Positions 1-8,197 of a stretch of DNA of 32,095 nt are shown here, one piece after another (positions within the stretch are counted from its first letter, which is position 1; every line of letters begins with the position of its first letter). Location: the NCBI RefSeq assembly GCF_003612125.1, contig NZ_RAWI01000063.1, positions 1 to 32,095 on the forward strand. Reading direction: 5' to 3'. Made by a program: the position numbers and the translations under genes. Under the pieces are notes generated by a model. It did no database searches. It was not told the DNA's origin and saw only the letters and a program-made list of their open reading frames with translations. Source of the stretch: Corallococcus praedator. GTDB taxonomy: Bacteria > Myxococcota > Myxococcia > Myxococcales > Myxococcaceae.

Positions 1-140
1 CACCCACGCACCCCGAGCCCCAGCACGATGAGCGGATAGGTCAAGGCATCGGGGATGAGCCGGCGCAGCACGTCGGTCACCACCGCAATCACCAGGGCCA
101 CTCCCAGAATCGTCCACAGCACGGACTGAACAGGTGTCAT
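1..140 (-). CDS. Prepilin peptidase (A24 family), N-terminal fragment
   Basis: Only the first 46 codons are in the window; the gene continues past base 1. The ATG is at 138-140. The translation opens with a hydrophobic helix (about residues 5-22) followed by TDVLRRLIPDALTYP. This matches the first conserved segment of type IV prepilin peptidases (TadV/CpaA type), where the first catalytic aspartate sits just after membrane helix 1, here Asp23, ahead of an R-x-I-P-x-x-L-T motif. Family members cleave and often methylate type IV pilin or Tad/Flp prepilins at the inner membrane. No other in-frame start lies between the ATG and an upstream stop. A GGGGA about 10 nt upstream may serve as ribosome site. 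The second catalytic aspartate lies outside the window, so the call rests on one motif and the helix. Confidence 0.7.
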   Translation of the reverse strand, partial: MTPVQSVLWTILGVALVIAVVTDVLRRLIPDALTYPLIVLGLGVRG

Positions 141-150
141 TCGGCACCTG
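131..150 (-). promoter_or_regulatory. Inverted repeat enclosing the prepilin peptidase start codon
   Basis: CAGGTG (131-136) and CACCTG (145-150) are exact inverted repeats with an 8-nt spacer, and the ATG at 138-140 falls in the spacer. In the mRNA this could form a small hairpin holding the start codon in its loop. The stem is only 6 bp, so a role in translation is inference. Confidence 0.3.
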
Positions 151-244
151 TCCCCAAGGAGGGCAGGCGACCTCCATCAAACCAGGGAGGCCCGGATCCC
201 GTCAAATGCTGAACAGGCCCATCGAACCGGGGGGCACTGCGTCA

Positions 245-1105
245 TCAGTGGATGACGAGGCGGATCTTCTCGCTGCAGATGAAGTACTCGTCCCCGTCCT
301 CGACCTTGCGGCGCTTGATGCGCTGCTTGTTGAACCAGGTCCCGTTCGAGGAGCCGAGGTCCTCGATGTAGAACTCGCCGCCGTCGCGGGCGATGACGGC
401 GTGCTCGCGCGACACCTTGCCGGAGTTGATGACGAAGTCGCAGTGCTTGCCGCGGCCGATGACGTAGCGGTCCTTGATGATCTTCTCCTGCTCACCGGAC
501 TCGGTGACCAGGTAGAGCGACGCGCCCTCCTCCTCGTCGGCCTCCTCCGCGGGCTCCTCCTCGGCCTCCTCGGGGGGCTCGTCCTCCAGCTCGTCGTCGA
601 GCGGCGGATCCTCCTGCTCGGGCAGGGGCTCCTCCTCCTCGTCCTCGATCATGTCGTCGGCGGAGGGAGGGGGCGGCTCGTTCTTTCCCTTGATGAGCCG
701 CTCCAGCTCGGCGGCCGTCTCCAGGACGCGCTCGGCCACCTCGCGGCGCACCGGATCATTGTCCAGGCCGTTGGAGGACGGACGCTCCTCCACGTTGCGG
801 GCGGAGGCCCGGGCGGGTTCGGCGCGCGCGGGCGCGAGCACCGGCGGCGCCCCCTTGGACGCGGCCGCGGGGGGCGGAGACGAGGCCGGACGCGCAGAGG
901 GCGTGGCCGCGGGCACCGCCGCCACCACGGGCTCCGCCTTCGTCTTCACGTCGATGAAGCCGTTGAGGCGCGCGAACATGAAGAGCGCCTGGTTGATCAG
1001 CGCGTCGCGATCCGACCCCATCTGCTGGGCCATCTCTTCGTACGTCTCCCACAGGTGCTCGGCGATGCCGACCTTGCGTGCGGGACGGGAGTTCTGATCG
1101 ATCAT
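245..1105 (-). CDS. FHA-domain protein with acidic linker
   Basis: A 286-residue cytoplasmic protein with no signal peptide or membrane helix. Residues 1-55 are a helical N-terminal segment of unknown role. Residues 60-145 are Pro/Ala-rich and 150-193 strongly Glu/Asp/Pro-rich, likely disordered. A forkhead-associated domain fills 195-286 with the expected phosphothreonine-binding residues: Gly217-Arg218, Ser232-Arg-Glu-His235 and Ser252-Ser-Asn-Gly-Thr256. FHA domains bind phosphothreonine peptides, so the protein probably reads the output of Ser/Thr kinases such as the one encoded at 8198-10480; that pairing is inference. The ATG at 1105 is the only good start, although its ribosome site is weak. 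The gene lies 63 nt after the lipoprotein gene stop and 104 nt before the prepilin peptidase start. Confidence 0.88.
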   Translation of the reverse strand: MIDQNSRPARKVGIAEHLWETYEEMAQQMGSDRDALINQALFMFARLNGFIDVKTKAEPVVAAVPAATPSARPASSPPPAAASKGAPPVLAPARAEPARASARNVEERPSSNGLDNDPVRREVAERVLETAAELERLIKGKNEPPPPSADDMIEDEEEEPLPEQEDPPLDDELEDEPPEEAEEEPAEEADEEEGASLYLVTESGEQEKIIKDRYVIGRGKHCDFVINSGKVSREHAVIARDGGEFYIEDLGSSNGTWFNKQRIKRRKVEDGDEYFICSEKIRLVIH

Positions 1106-1168
1106 CGGTCTTGGCTCGGGAAATGCTGAACGTGGGGAACGATAGCAGAGCCGGTCAGGCCCGCCCAG

Positions 1169-3319
1169 TTACTGGAAGGCCCGGAGGTACTGGAGGTTGT
1201 CCGCGTTGTCGGTGATGTTCTCCAGGGCCACCTGCAGCACGCCGTCCGCCGAAGGATAGGCGATGTAGGCCAGGCTGGAGCCATCCACGTCCGTGGCCAC
1301 CACGGAGCCGGGCAGGCGGTAGGCCGTCAGGTTGCTCGAACTGCTGATGTCCACGCCGAAGATGTAGCGGCGGAAGCGCGGCAGCAGCGTCACCACGTAG
1401 CGGTCGCCAGCGTTGAGCCGTGAGGCATCTCCGAATGTCGCCGTCAGGGTGAGCGACAGCGGCGCGGGCGCGAAGGTCGGAGTCGGCTTGGCCGGGTCCA
1501 GGCCCAGGTCGAAGCCATCCGCGTGGTAGTAATAATCCAGGAAGTTGGAAACCGTGTAGGCCTCCCCTACGTCCAGCCGCTGCACGTAGGAGTCGCTGCT
1601 CTCCAGGCCCGAGTAGAGGACGAAGGGCTTCGCGGTCGGACCGGCGCGCACGGAGTAGTTCGGATACGTGGCGCACGTCTCCAGCGCCCCCAGGGTGTCC
1701 GCGTCCCCCAGGTCCGGGTAGAGCCGGGTGCGACCGTCGCCCAGATCCTCCAGACGGAGCACCCGGACGGTCTGCGCGCAGGCGCCCACGTTGTTCGCGA
1801 GCACGATGGAGTCGCCCGGAATCACGGCGCGGGCCGCGGCCAGCGAGGTCTCCACCAGGAAGGGCGCATCCTCCACGGTCAGGTCGCGCGTCAGGTCGAT
1901 GAGGCCCGGCAGGATGCCCCGGAAGACGAAGCGGTAGGTCCCGGAGGGCAGCGTCCCGTCACAGAGGAAGGCCGTCGCATTGGCCACGTCGGTGCGCTGC
2001 GGGCAGCCCGGCTGCTCCACCCGGATGCTCTGGAACTGGTCGGTCCGGATGTTCTCCGTTCCGTCGCGCAGCTCCACCGACACCGACGCGTGCAGCGGCC
2101 CCGTGGTGGGGTCCCGGTCCAGGTTGAAGGCACGGCGCTCATCCGCGCGGAACAGGGTGACCTGCCCGTTGGACGACGGCACGATGCCCAGCAGCGGGAT
2201 GGGGGACGTGTAGGCGATGTTGTCCGACAGGAACTCGCGCACCTCCAGGCCCGCGCGCAGGGTGAGCCCCGTGGGCAGGCCCGCGGGCGGCCTCAGCGTC
2301 AGCATGGGCGCGCCGGTGACATCCCGCGCGAGCACCGGCGTCGCGGACGGCGCCAGCGGATCCGGCCCGTTGTCGAGCGCGATGACGCCCTCGCAATCCG
2401 CGGAGACGCAGGTGAGTTCGTCGAGCACCACGTACACATAACGGCCCTGGGACACGCGTGCCGTCGTCGGGCCGTAGGCCGGATGGGTGGTGACGAGCCG
2501 CGCCGGGATGTCCACCAGGTCCGTGTACGTCGGCACCGTGTAGGGCGCCGGGCGCGGACGCTTGTAGGCGACCTCCACCGAGGCACCGTCCGCGACGGCG
2601 CGCACCAGCCGGCTGGTGCCCGTCACGTTGCGGATGGCGATCACCAGCGAGTCCGTCACGCCCGCGCGCGCGGGCAGCGTGATCATGGACAGCACCGTGT
2701 CCGCCGGCTGCAGGCAGAAGACGGGCAGCGCGGCCGGAAGGGTCGCGGCGTCGAAGGCGTCCGGGGCCGGCAGGTCCTGGCGCATCACCACCCCGCCCCC
2801 GAAGGGACCGCAGAGCGCTTCGGCGGCCTCCGGGCGGGTCTGGAGCGCGTAGTACAGGACGCTCGGCTGGCCCTCCGCCACCGGGGCGTGCGCGGCGAAG
2901 GCGGTGATGAGCTGGCCGGTGGACAGCCGCGTCACCTCGTTGAGGCGCGCGCGGTCGGCGGCCACCACGGAGATGCTCCGGCCGCCGGAGCTGCGGGCGT
3001 AGATGTACGGGCCGGACACGTCGTTGCCCTCGGCGTCGTAGCCCACGTCGCGGGTGAGCGCGTCAGGCCGCGCCACGACGGGGATGGACAGGGGCTCCAG
3101 CGGGTTGGGCGCGGGGATGAACTCGCGCGGCGAGCGCGTGAGATCCAACACGCGCAGCTCGTCCCGGTCCTGGGAGGTGACGAAGACGAGCTGGTTGGAG
3201 AGCACCACGTCATACGTGCCCGTGAGGCCCGCGGCGCCCGCCGTGGAGGTGGTGTCGGAACAGGCGCCCGTGAGGCTGGCGGCGCTCAGCAACAGGGCAG
3301 CAGGGATGCCGCGCTTCAA
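1169..3319 (-). CDS. Predicted lipoprotein, YVTN-like repeats, unknown function
   Basis: I chose a TTG start at 3319 (716 residues). It is preceded at 8 nt by a good AGGAG, overlaps the upstream stop in a TTGA arrangement, and begins directly with a lipoprotein signal: Lys2-Arg3, a hydrophobic core, then LTGAC with Cys20 as lipidation site. A GTG at 3337 would add six residues with no benefit to the signal. After the signal, segments such as LVFVTSQDRDELRVLDL and YVYVVLDELTC resemble strands of YVTN/beta-propeller surface proteins, but no catalytic motif is visible. Ser21 follows the cysteine, which under the usual rule suggests sorting to the outer membrane. It is translationally coupled to the lipoprotein gene at 3316-4851, so the two products may form a pair. 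I do not recognise a specific function. Confidence 0.75.
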   Translation of the reverse strand: MKRGIPAALLLSAASLTGACSDTTSTAGAAGLTGTYDVVLSNQLVFVTSQDRDELRVLDLTRSPREFIPAPNPLEPLSIPVVARPDALTRDVGYDAEGNDVSGPYIYARSSGGRSISVVAADRARLNEVTRLSTGQLITAFAAHAPVAEGQPSVLYYALQTRPEAAEALCGPFGGGVVMRQDLPAPDAFDAATLPAALPVFCLQPADTVLSMITLPARAGVTDSLVIAIRNVTGTSRLVRAVADGASVEVAYKRPRPAPYTVPTYTDLVDIPARLVTTHPAYGPTTARVSQGRYVYVVLDELTCVSADCEGVIALDNGPDPLAPSATPVLARDVTGAPMLTLRPPAGLPTGLTLRAGLEVREFLSDNIAYTSPIPLLGIVPSSNGQVTLFRADERRAFNLDRDPTTGPLHASVSVELRDGTENIRTDQFQSIRVEQPGCPQRTDVANATAFLCDGTLPSGTYRFVFRGILPGLIDLTRDLTVEDAPFLVETSLAAARAVIPGDSIVLANNVGACAQTVRVLRLEDLGDGRTRLYPDLGDADTLGALETCATYPNYSVRAGPTAKPFVLYSGLESSDSYVQRLDVGEAYTVSNFLDYYYHADGFDLGLDPAKPTPTFAPAPLSLTLTATFGDASRLNAGDRYVVTLLPRFRRYIFGVDISSSSNLTAYRLPGSVVATDVDGSSLAYIAYPSADGVLQVALENITDNADNLQYLRAFQ

Positions 3320-4851
3320 GGTTGATTCTCCTGGCACACGCTGGTGCCCTGGTTCGGATCCCGCTGCTGCTGCGTGCCGAGCCGTGCCACCAGCTTCGCG
3401 TCCTGCGGACGGGTGAGGTCGGGGATGTCCACGATGGCCACCTGCCCGTCTCCGAAGTTGGTCACGAACAGCCGCGCCGCGTTCACGCCGGCCGGGTTGT
3501 CCACCGTCAGCCCGAAGGCCTGCGACGGGTTGCTGGTCTGGTTCTGCGAATTGACGAGCGGCACCTGGACGACGACCTGTCCGAGCGCCTCGTCGTAGAG
3601 GGACACCGCGCTGTCGCCGGTGCTCGTCACCGCGAGGATGTTGGTGTCCGTGCTGGTCGGCGCGCCCTGCCGGCTGATGATCAGCATGTCGCTGACGCCG
3701 TCCGGCATGGGCACCGCGGAGATGACCCGGAACGAAGGGTCCGTGGCCTGCTGGCCCGGCACCGCGTCGTATTCGAAGTCGAGCGTGAGCAGCGTGTCCG
3801 GGCCGCGCGCCAGCACGTACAGCCGCTCGCGCACGAAGTTGGGACGCACCGCCAGCTCCGCCGCCGTCACCGGCCGGGGCACCACGCGGACCGCGCGCGC
3901 CTCGCGGATGCGGTAGACGGACGACAGGACGGGCTCCAGGACGCGTCCGGACACGGTCTTGTCCACCAGCCGCAGCACGAAGTTGCCGGCCACCGTGCCG
4001 TTGTCGCCGGCCACGAAGTTGCGGCCCGACACGTAGAGGTACCCCGCCCCCACCGTCGTCGAGTCCGAGCCGCCGTAGAGGTAGCCCTCCGGCGACAGCG
4101 GGATGAAGCCCAGCGTGTCGCGGGTGGGGTTCGCCACCTGCAGCGTGACCAGATAGTTCTCGAAGTTGGTGCTGGAGTTCGCGGGCGAATCCGCCGCCTC
4201 CGAGTGCGTCACGTAGAGCGTGCCGTTCGCGTCATCCACCGTCACGCCGATGGGCGACGGCGCGCGGGGCAGGCCCGGACGGCCCGACTCCTGGAGCGAC
4301 GCCGGGATGTCGTCCGTGAGCGACAGCGCCCCCGTCCGGCAGTCCACGCCGCCCTGCACGCAGGTGAGCACCGGCGCGCCATCTCCCGCCAGGCTGACGT
4401 CCACCGCGTGCAGGTTGTTGCCCTCCGCGCGCGAAGGCACGAACAGGCGCGGCAGGCCGTTGGCCGGGTTGACCCACATCCCCATGTCACCCGCGAAGCT
4501 GCGGATCTGCACCAGGGAGTCAGCCGACGTGGCCAGGGACTCGAAGGTGAGCGGGCTTGCCGGCACGGCCGTTCCCAGCCGGGGCACCGGCACGGACTGG
4601 CCATCCGCCTGCGTGCTCAGCGCGTCCAGGTTGAGCGCCACCACGGAGCCGGAGTCGTAGCAGTTGTCGAAGTTCGCGTTCGCGACGAAGAGGTAGCCGT
4701 TGCTCGCCGAGGGACCGCCAGCCGCGGGTGGGCGCCAGAAGGCCACCCCGCTGGGGTACACGAAGCGGGTGGACGGGGGCGGGTTCGGTTCGGATTCGAT
4801 CGAACACGCCGCGAGGAGCAACAGCGCGGGGGTCAGGAAATGGAGGCGCAT
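3316..4851 (-). CDS. Predicted lipoprotein, YVTN beta-propeller-like, unknown function
   Basis: 511 residues from the ATG at 4851. That start gives a textbook lipoprotein signal: Arg2, a Leu-rich core, LAAC with Cys16, then Ser17. An upstream in-frame start at 4938 would bury the signal behind 29 residues. The mature part contains repeated strand-like segments with the YVTN-type pattern, for example GYLFVANANF, RLFVPSR, GTLYVTHSE, RLYVLARG and RLFVTNFGDGQVAIVDIPDL. These suggest a beta-propeller exposed at the outer membrane or in the periplasm. No enzyme motif is visible. The gene is separated from glyS by a strong terminator, so it should have its own promoter within 4852-4967. It ends in TTGA, overlapping the start of the second lipoprotein gene. 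No strong Shine-Dalgarno is visible. Confidence 0.78.
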   Translation of the reverse strand: MRLHFLTPALLLLAACSIESEPNPPPSTRFVYPSGVAFWRPPAAGGPSASNGYLFVANANFDNCYDSGSVVALNLDALSTQADGQSVPVPRLGTAVPASPLTFESLATSADSLVQIRSFAGDMGMWVNPANGLPRLFVPSRAEGNNLHAVDVSLAGDGAPVLTCVQGGVDCRTGALSLTDDIPASLQESGRPGLPRAPSPIGVTVDDANGTLYVTHSEAADSPANSSTNFENYLVTLQVANPTRDTLGFIPLSPEGYLYGGSDSTTVGAGYLYVSGRNFVAGDNGTVAGNFVLRLVDKTVSGRVLEPVLSSVYRIREARAVRVVPRPVTAAELAVRPNFVRERLYVLARGPDTLLTLDFEYDAVPGQQATDPSFRVISAVPMPDGVSDMLIISRQGAPTSTDTNILAVTSTGDSAVSLYDEALGQVVVQVPLVNSQNQTSNPSQAFGLTVDNPAGVNAARLFVTNFGDGQVAIVDIPDLTRPQDAKLVARLGTQQQRDPNQGTSVCQENQP

Positions 4852-4888
4852 CAGAGGGGGGCGGAGTGTAGGAACGGGGCCCTGCCCC

Positions 4889-4926
4889 GGGCAACTGAAT
4901 AGGGCTGTCGCTATTCCCGGTTGCCC
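4889..4926. promoter_or_regulatory. Nested inverted repeat upstream of lipoprotein gene pair
   Basis: GGGCAAC (4889-4895) and GAATAG (4897-4902) are mirrored by CTATTC (4911-4916) and GTTGCCC (4920-4926), giving a 38-nt interrupted palindrome. It lies 38 nt before the lipoprotein start and downstream of the glyS terminator. It could be an operator for this transcription unit or a leader hairpin. No U-tract follows, so it is not a standard terminator. Confidence 0.4.
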
Positions 4927-4967
4927 TCCCGACGACACCCACCCACGCCGCAGGCCGCGAAAGCCCG

Positions 4968-5007
4968 AAAAATGCGTGCCGCTCCCCTGGTGGGGGAGCG
5001 GGCACGC
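4968..5007 (-). terminator. Intrinsic terminator of glyQS
   Basis: Read on the minus strand, GCGTGC(C)CGCTCCCC pairs with GGGGAGCGGCACGC across a short loop (4974-5007). This makes about 14 bp with one bulged C, followed at once by ATTTTT (4968-4973). It begins 15 nt after the glyS stop, a classical Rho-independent terminator. Confidence 0.85.
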
Positions 5008-5022
5008 TGCGGTGGTAAAGCT

Positions 5023-7131
5023 TCAGGCGGCGGCGACTTCCGCCTGGATCTTGGAGAAGTCCGCCACCTGGTTGAACAGGGCGCCGATCTCCGTGAGGAA
5101 CCGGATGCGGTTTTCCCGCAGGTCCTTGTCCTCGGCCATCACCATCACCTTGTCGAAGAAGGTGTCCACGGCGGGCTTCAGGCCGGTGATTTCGCGCAGG
5201 GCTCCGGCGAAGTCGTCCGCGCGCACGCGCTCGCCCACCTTGTCGCGCGCCTGGGTGAAGGCGGTGTGGAGGTTCTTCTCCGGCTCGTCGGTGAAGCGCT
5301 GCGGGTTGGTCTGCCCGCCCGCCACGTCCTTGCCCTGCTTCTCCACGATGTTGACCACGCGCTTGAAGGCCGCCGCCAGCGGCTGGAAGTCCGAGTGGCC
5401 CACCAGCGGGCTCAGCGCCTCCAGGCGCTTCTTCGCGGCCACGAGGTCGTCGAAGCCCACGGCCAGCACCGCCTCCACCACGTCCGTGCGGTGGTGCTCA
5501 CCCCACAGCGCCTTGAGGCGGCCGCGGAAGAACTCCAGCACCTGCTCGCGCGGCGCGGCCTCACCCGGCTTGCGCTTCACGTTGACCAGCTTCGGGGCCA
5601 ACAGGCGCAGCGCCTCGTCCACCGCGGCCGACAGGCTGAAGCGGTAGCCCCGCCCCAGCACGATGCGGATGATGGCCAGGCACGCCCGGCGCAGCGCGAA
5701 CGGATCCGCCGCGCCCGACGGGGCCTTGCCGATGGCGAAGATGCCGCACAACGAGTCCAACCGGTCCGCGAGGCCGATGAGCGCGCCCGCGTCCTGCGTC
5801 GGCAGCGCGTCCTCCGCGCCCCGGGGCAGGTAGTGCTCATAGATGGCCAGGGCCACCGCGTCCGGCTCGCCGCCGGCCTTCGCGTACTCGCGGCCCATCA
5901 CGCCCTGCAGCTCCGGGAACTCGCCCACCATGCCGGTGACCAGGTCCGCCTTGGACAGCGTGGCGGCGCGCTCCACCGTGGCCGCCTCCCCTGCCCTGCC
6001 CGTGGCCTGCGCGAGCCAGCCCGCAAGCGAGCGGAAGCGCTCCACCTTCTCCAGGTAGGTGCCCAACTGGTTCTGCCACATCACGCGGCCCAGCTTCTCC
6101 ACGCGGTCGCCCAGCGGCGTCTTGCGGTCCTCGTCGAAGAAGAAGCGCCCGTCCGCGAGCCGCGCGCGCAGCACGCGCTCGTAGCCGCGCAGGGACAGCT
6201 GCGCGTCGCGCACCGGCGTGTTGGACACGGCGATGAAGCGCGGCAGGAGCTTGCCCTGCCCGTCCAGCAGCGAGAAGTAGCGCTGGTGGCTCTTCATCTC
6301 CTGCACCAGCACCTCTGGCGGCAGGTCCAGGTGTCGTGGGTCGAAGCTGCCCACCACGGGGCTCGGCAGCTCCACCAGGTTCGTCACCTGGTCCACCAGG
6401 CCCTCGTCCTCCATGAGCTGTCCGCCGGCCGACTGCGCCGCGGCGGTCAACTTCTCCACGAGCGACGCGCGGCGCTTGCCGATGTCCGCCAGGACGTGCG
6501 CCTTCTCCAGCGTCGCCTCGTAGTCCGCGGGCGCCTTCAGGGCGATGGGGGCGGGCGCGAGGAAGCGGTGGCCGTAGGTGGTCCGCCCGCTCTTCACGTC
6601 GCCGAGCACCACCGGCAGCTCCGTGTCTCCCAGGAGCACCACCAGCCATTGCACCGGACGCGCGAAGGACGTGTCCACATCGCCCCAGCGCATGGACTTC
6701 TTGAAGTTGATGCCGTGCACCGCGGCATGCACCGCGTCCTGGAGGATGGCGTCCGCCGGGCGGCCCTTCTCCTCCACGCGCGCGGACACGTATTCGCCCT
6801 TGGGCGTCGTCGTGCGCCCGAGCGCGTCCACCGACAGCTTGAGGCTCTCCGCGAACTTCTCCGCGGCCTTGGTCGCCTTGCCCTGCGCGTCGAAGGCGGC
6901 CTTGGCGCTGGGCCCCAGCACCTCCTTCGTCACGTCCTCGCCCGCGTCCGCCACGTCGCGCACGAGCACCGCGAGCCGGCGCGGCGTCCCGAAGGTGCGC
7001 ACCTCGCCGTGCTTCAGGCGGGCGTCGGCCATGCGCTCGGAGAGCACGCGCTTCAGGTCCTCCAGCGCGGGCACGATGAACGACGCCGGGATCTCCTCGG
7101 CACCGACTTCCAGGAGCAGATCACGCGCCAC
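5023..7131 (-). CDS. glyS: Glycyl-tRNA synthetase beta subunit
   Basis: 702 residues, normal for the beta chain of bacterial alpha2-beta2 GlyRS. The enzyme joins glycine to tRNA-Gly using ATP. The alpha chain carries the class II active site and the beta chain supplies tRNA recognition and is needed for activity. Family hallmarks are the N-terminus [22 protein letters not shown] (near residue 140), the HHLPRG-like [13 protein letters not shown] and a C-terminal helical anticodon-binding region (about 560-690). The start is GTG at 7131, six nt after a strong GGAGGTGG. It overlaps the end of glyQ by 11 nt, so translation is coupled and equal amounts are expected. An intrinsic terminator closes the unit. 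A long open frame on the opposite strand is a GC-bias shadow. Confidence 0.97.
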   Translation of the reverse strand: MARDLLLEVGAEEIPASFIVPALEDLKRVLSERMADARLKHGEVRTFGTPRRLAVLVRDVADAGEDVTKEVLGPSAKAAFDAQGKATKAAEKFAESLKLSVDALGRTTTPKGEYVSARVEEKGRPADAILQDAVHAAVHGINFKKSMRWGDVDTSFARPVQWLVVLLGDTELPVVLGDVKSGRTTYGHRFLAPAPIALKAPADYEATLEKAHVLADIGKRRASLVEKLTAAAQSAGGQLMEDEGLVDQVTNLVELPSPVVGSFDPRHLDLPPEVLVQEMKSHQRYFSLLDGQGKLLPRFIAVSNTPVRDAQLSLRGYERVLRARLADGRFFFDEDRKTPLGDRVEKLGRVMWQNQLGTYLEKVERFRSLAGWLAQATGRAGEAATVERAATLSKADLVTGMVGEFPELQGVMGREYAKAGGEPDAVALAIYEHYLPRGAEDALPTQDAGALIGLADRLDSLCGIFAIGKAPSGAADPFALRRACLAIIRIVLGRGYRFSLSAAVDEALRLLAPKLVNVKRKPGEAAPREQVLEFFRGRLKALWGEHHRTDVVEAVLAVGFDDLVAAKKRLEALSPLVGHSDFQPLAAAFKRVVNIVEKQGKDVAGGQTNPQRFTDEPEKNLHTAFTQARDKVGERVRADDFAGALREITGLKPAVDTFFDKVMVMAEDKDLRENRIRFLTEIGALFNQVADFSKIQAEVAAA

Positions 7132-8113
7132 GGGCCACCTCCGTCTTCTCCTTCTTCTCCACGGGCTTGTTGAGCGTCACCGTCTTCCAGTAGTCGCTGG
7201 CGGGCTTGCCCTCCAGCACCGGGGGCTGCTCACCCACGGTCCACGGCGTCTTCGTCAGCGGGTAGCCCAGCCGCTCGCGCATCTGCAGGTAGCCCTCCGC
7301 GCACAGGCGCGCGTTGTCGCGCACGCGCTTGATGAAGTTCGCGCGCTCCGTGACGGAGATGGCGCCGCGCGCATCCAGCAGGTTGAACGCGTGGCTGCAC
7401 TTGAGCGCGTAGTCATACGCGGGCAACGGCAGGTGGCGCTCGATGAGGCGCTTGCACTCCTTCTCGTACGCGTCGAACAGCGCGAAGAGCATCTGCGGAT
7501 CCGACTCGTGGAGGGCGTACTTGCTCATCTCCACTTCGTTCGCGTGGAACACCTCGCGGTACTTCACACCCTTGACCCACTCGATGTCGAAGACGCTCTC
7601 CACGTTCTGCAGGTACCTGGCCAGGCGCTCCAGCCCGTACGTCAGCTCCGCGGCCACGGGGCGACAGTCGAAGCCGCCGCACTGCTGGAAGTAGGTGAAC
7701 TGCGTCACCTCCTCGCCGTCGCACCACACCTCCCAGCCCAGGCCCCAGGCGCCCAGCGTGGGGGACTCCCAGTCGTCCTCGACGAAGCGAATGTCGTGCT
7801 CCATCGGGTCCAGGCCCACCTTCCGCAGGGACTCCAGGTACAGCTCCTGGACGTTCTTGGGCGCGGGCTTGAGGATGACCTGGAACTGGTGGTGCTGGAA
7901 CAGGCGGTTCGGGTTCTCACCGAAGCGGCCGTCGGCGGGGCGCCGCGAGGGCTGCACGTAGGCGACGTTCCACGGCTCGGGCCCGAGCGCGTGCAGGAAC
8001 GTGTACGGGGCCATCGTGCCCGCGCCGACCTCGAGGTCGTACGACTGGGTGACGATGCATCCCTGGTCGGCCCAGTGCTTCTGGAGCGTGAGGATGAGAT
8101 CCTGGAAGTACAT
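7121..8113 (-). CDS. glyQ: Glycyl-tRNA synthetase alpha subunit
   Basis: 330 residues from the ATG at 8113, preceded by GGAAGGA. The start gives the characteristic N-terminus [14 protein letters not shown]; an upstream in-frame start at 8188 adds 25 residues unlike the family and is rejected. Conserved class II catalytic segments follow: [17 protein letters not shown] (about 16-32), [16 protein letters not shown] (about 49-64), and [12 protein letters not shown] (about 73-84). The subunit activates glycine with ATP and works only with GlyS. The C-terminus after about residue 300 is a charged tail. It sits 84 nt after the kinase gene stop; I see no clear promoter in that gap. Confidence 0.97.
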   Translation of the reverse strand: MYFQDLILTLQKHWADQGCIVTQSYDLEVGAGTMAPYTFLHALGPEPWNVAYVQPSRRPADGRFGENPNRLFQHHQFQVILKPAPKNVQELYLESLRKVGLDPMEHDIRFVEDDWESPTLGAWGLGWEVWCDGEEVTQFTYFQQCGGFDCRPVAAELTYGLERLARYLQNVESVFDIEWVKGVKYREVFHANEVEMSKYALHESDPQMLFALFDAYEKECKRLIERHLPLPAYDYALKCSHAFNLLDARGAISVTERANFIKRVRDNARLCAEGYLQMRERLGYPLTKTPWTVGEQPPVLEGKPASDYWKTVTLNKPVEKKEKTEVARGA

Positions 8114-8197
8114 GGCTGGCGAGTCCTTCCCGCAGTGCGTCGAAGGCGGAACGCGGCGGACCCTAGTGAGGGGGTCCGGGAGCGTCAAGGACGGCCG

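Noticed and set aside
510-660. CTCCTC-rich tract as a repeat element
   Set aside because: It encodes the Glu-rich linker of the FHA protein.
1523-4902. Long plus-strand frames opposite the two lipoprotein genes
   Set aside because: Arg-, His- and Gly-rich with no motif, while the minus-strand frames have lipoprotein signals and coupled starts.
4921-7173. 750-codon plus-strand frame opposite glyS
   Set aside because: Low-complexity Arg/His/Leu/Ala translation exactly antisense to a well-conserved synthetase gene; a shadow.
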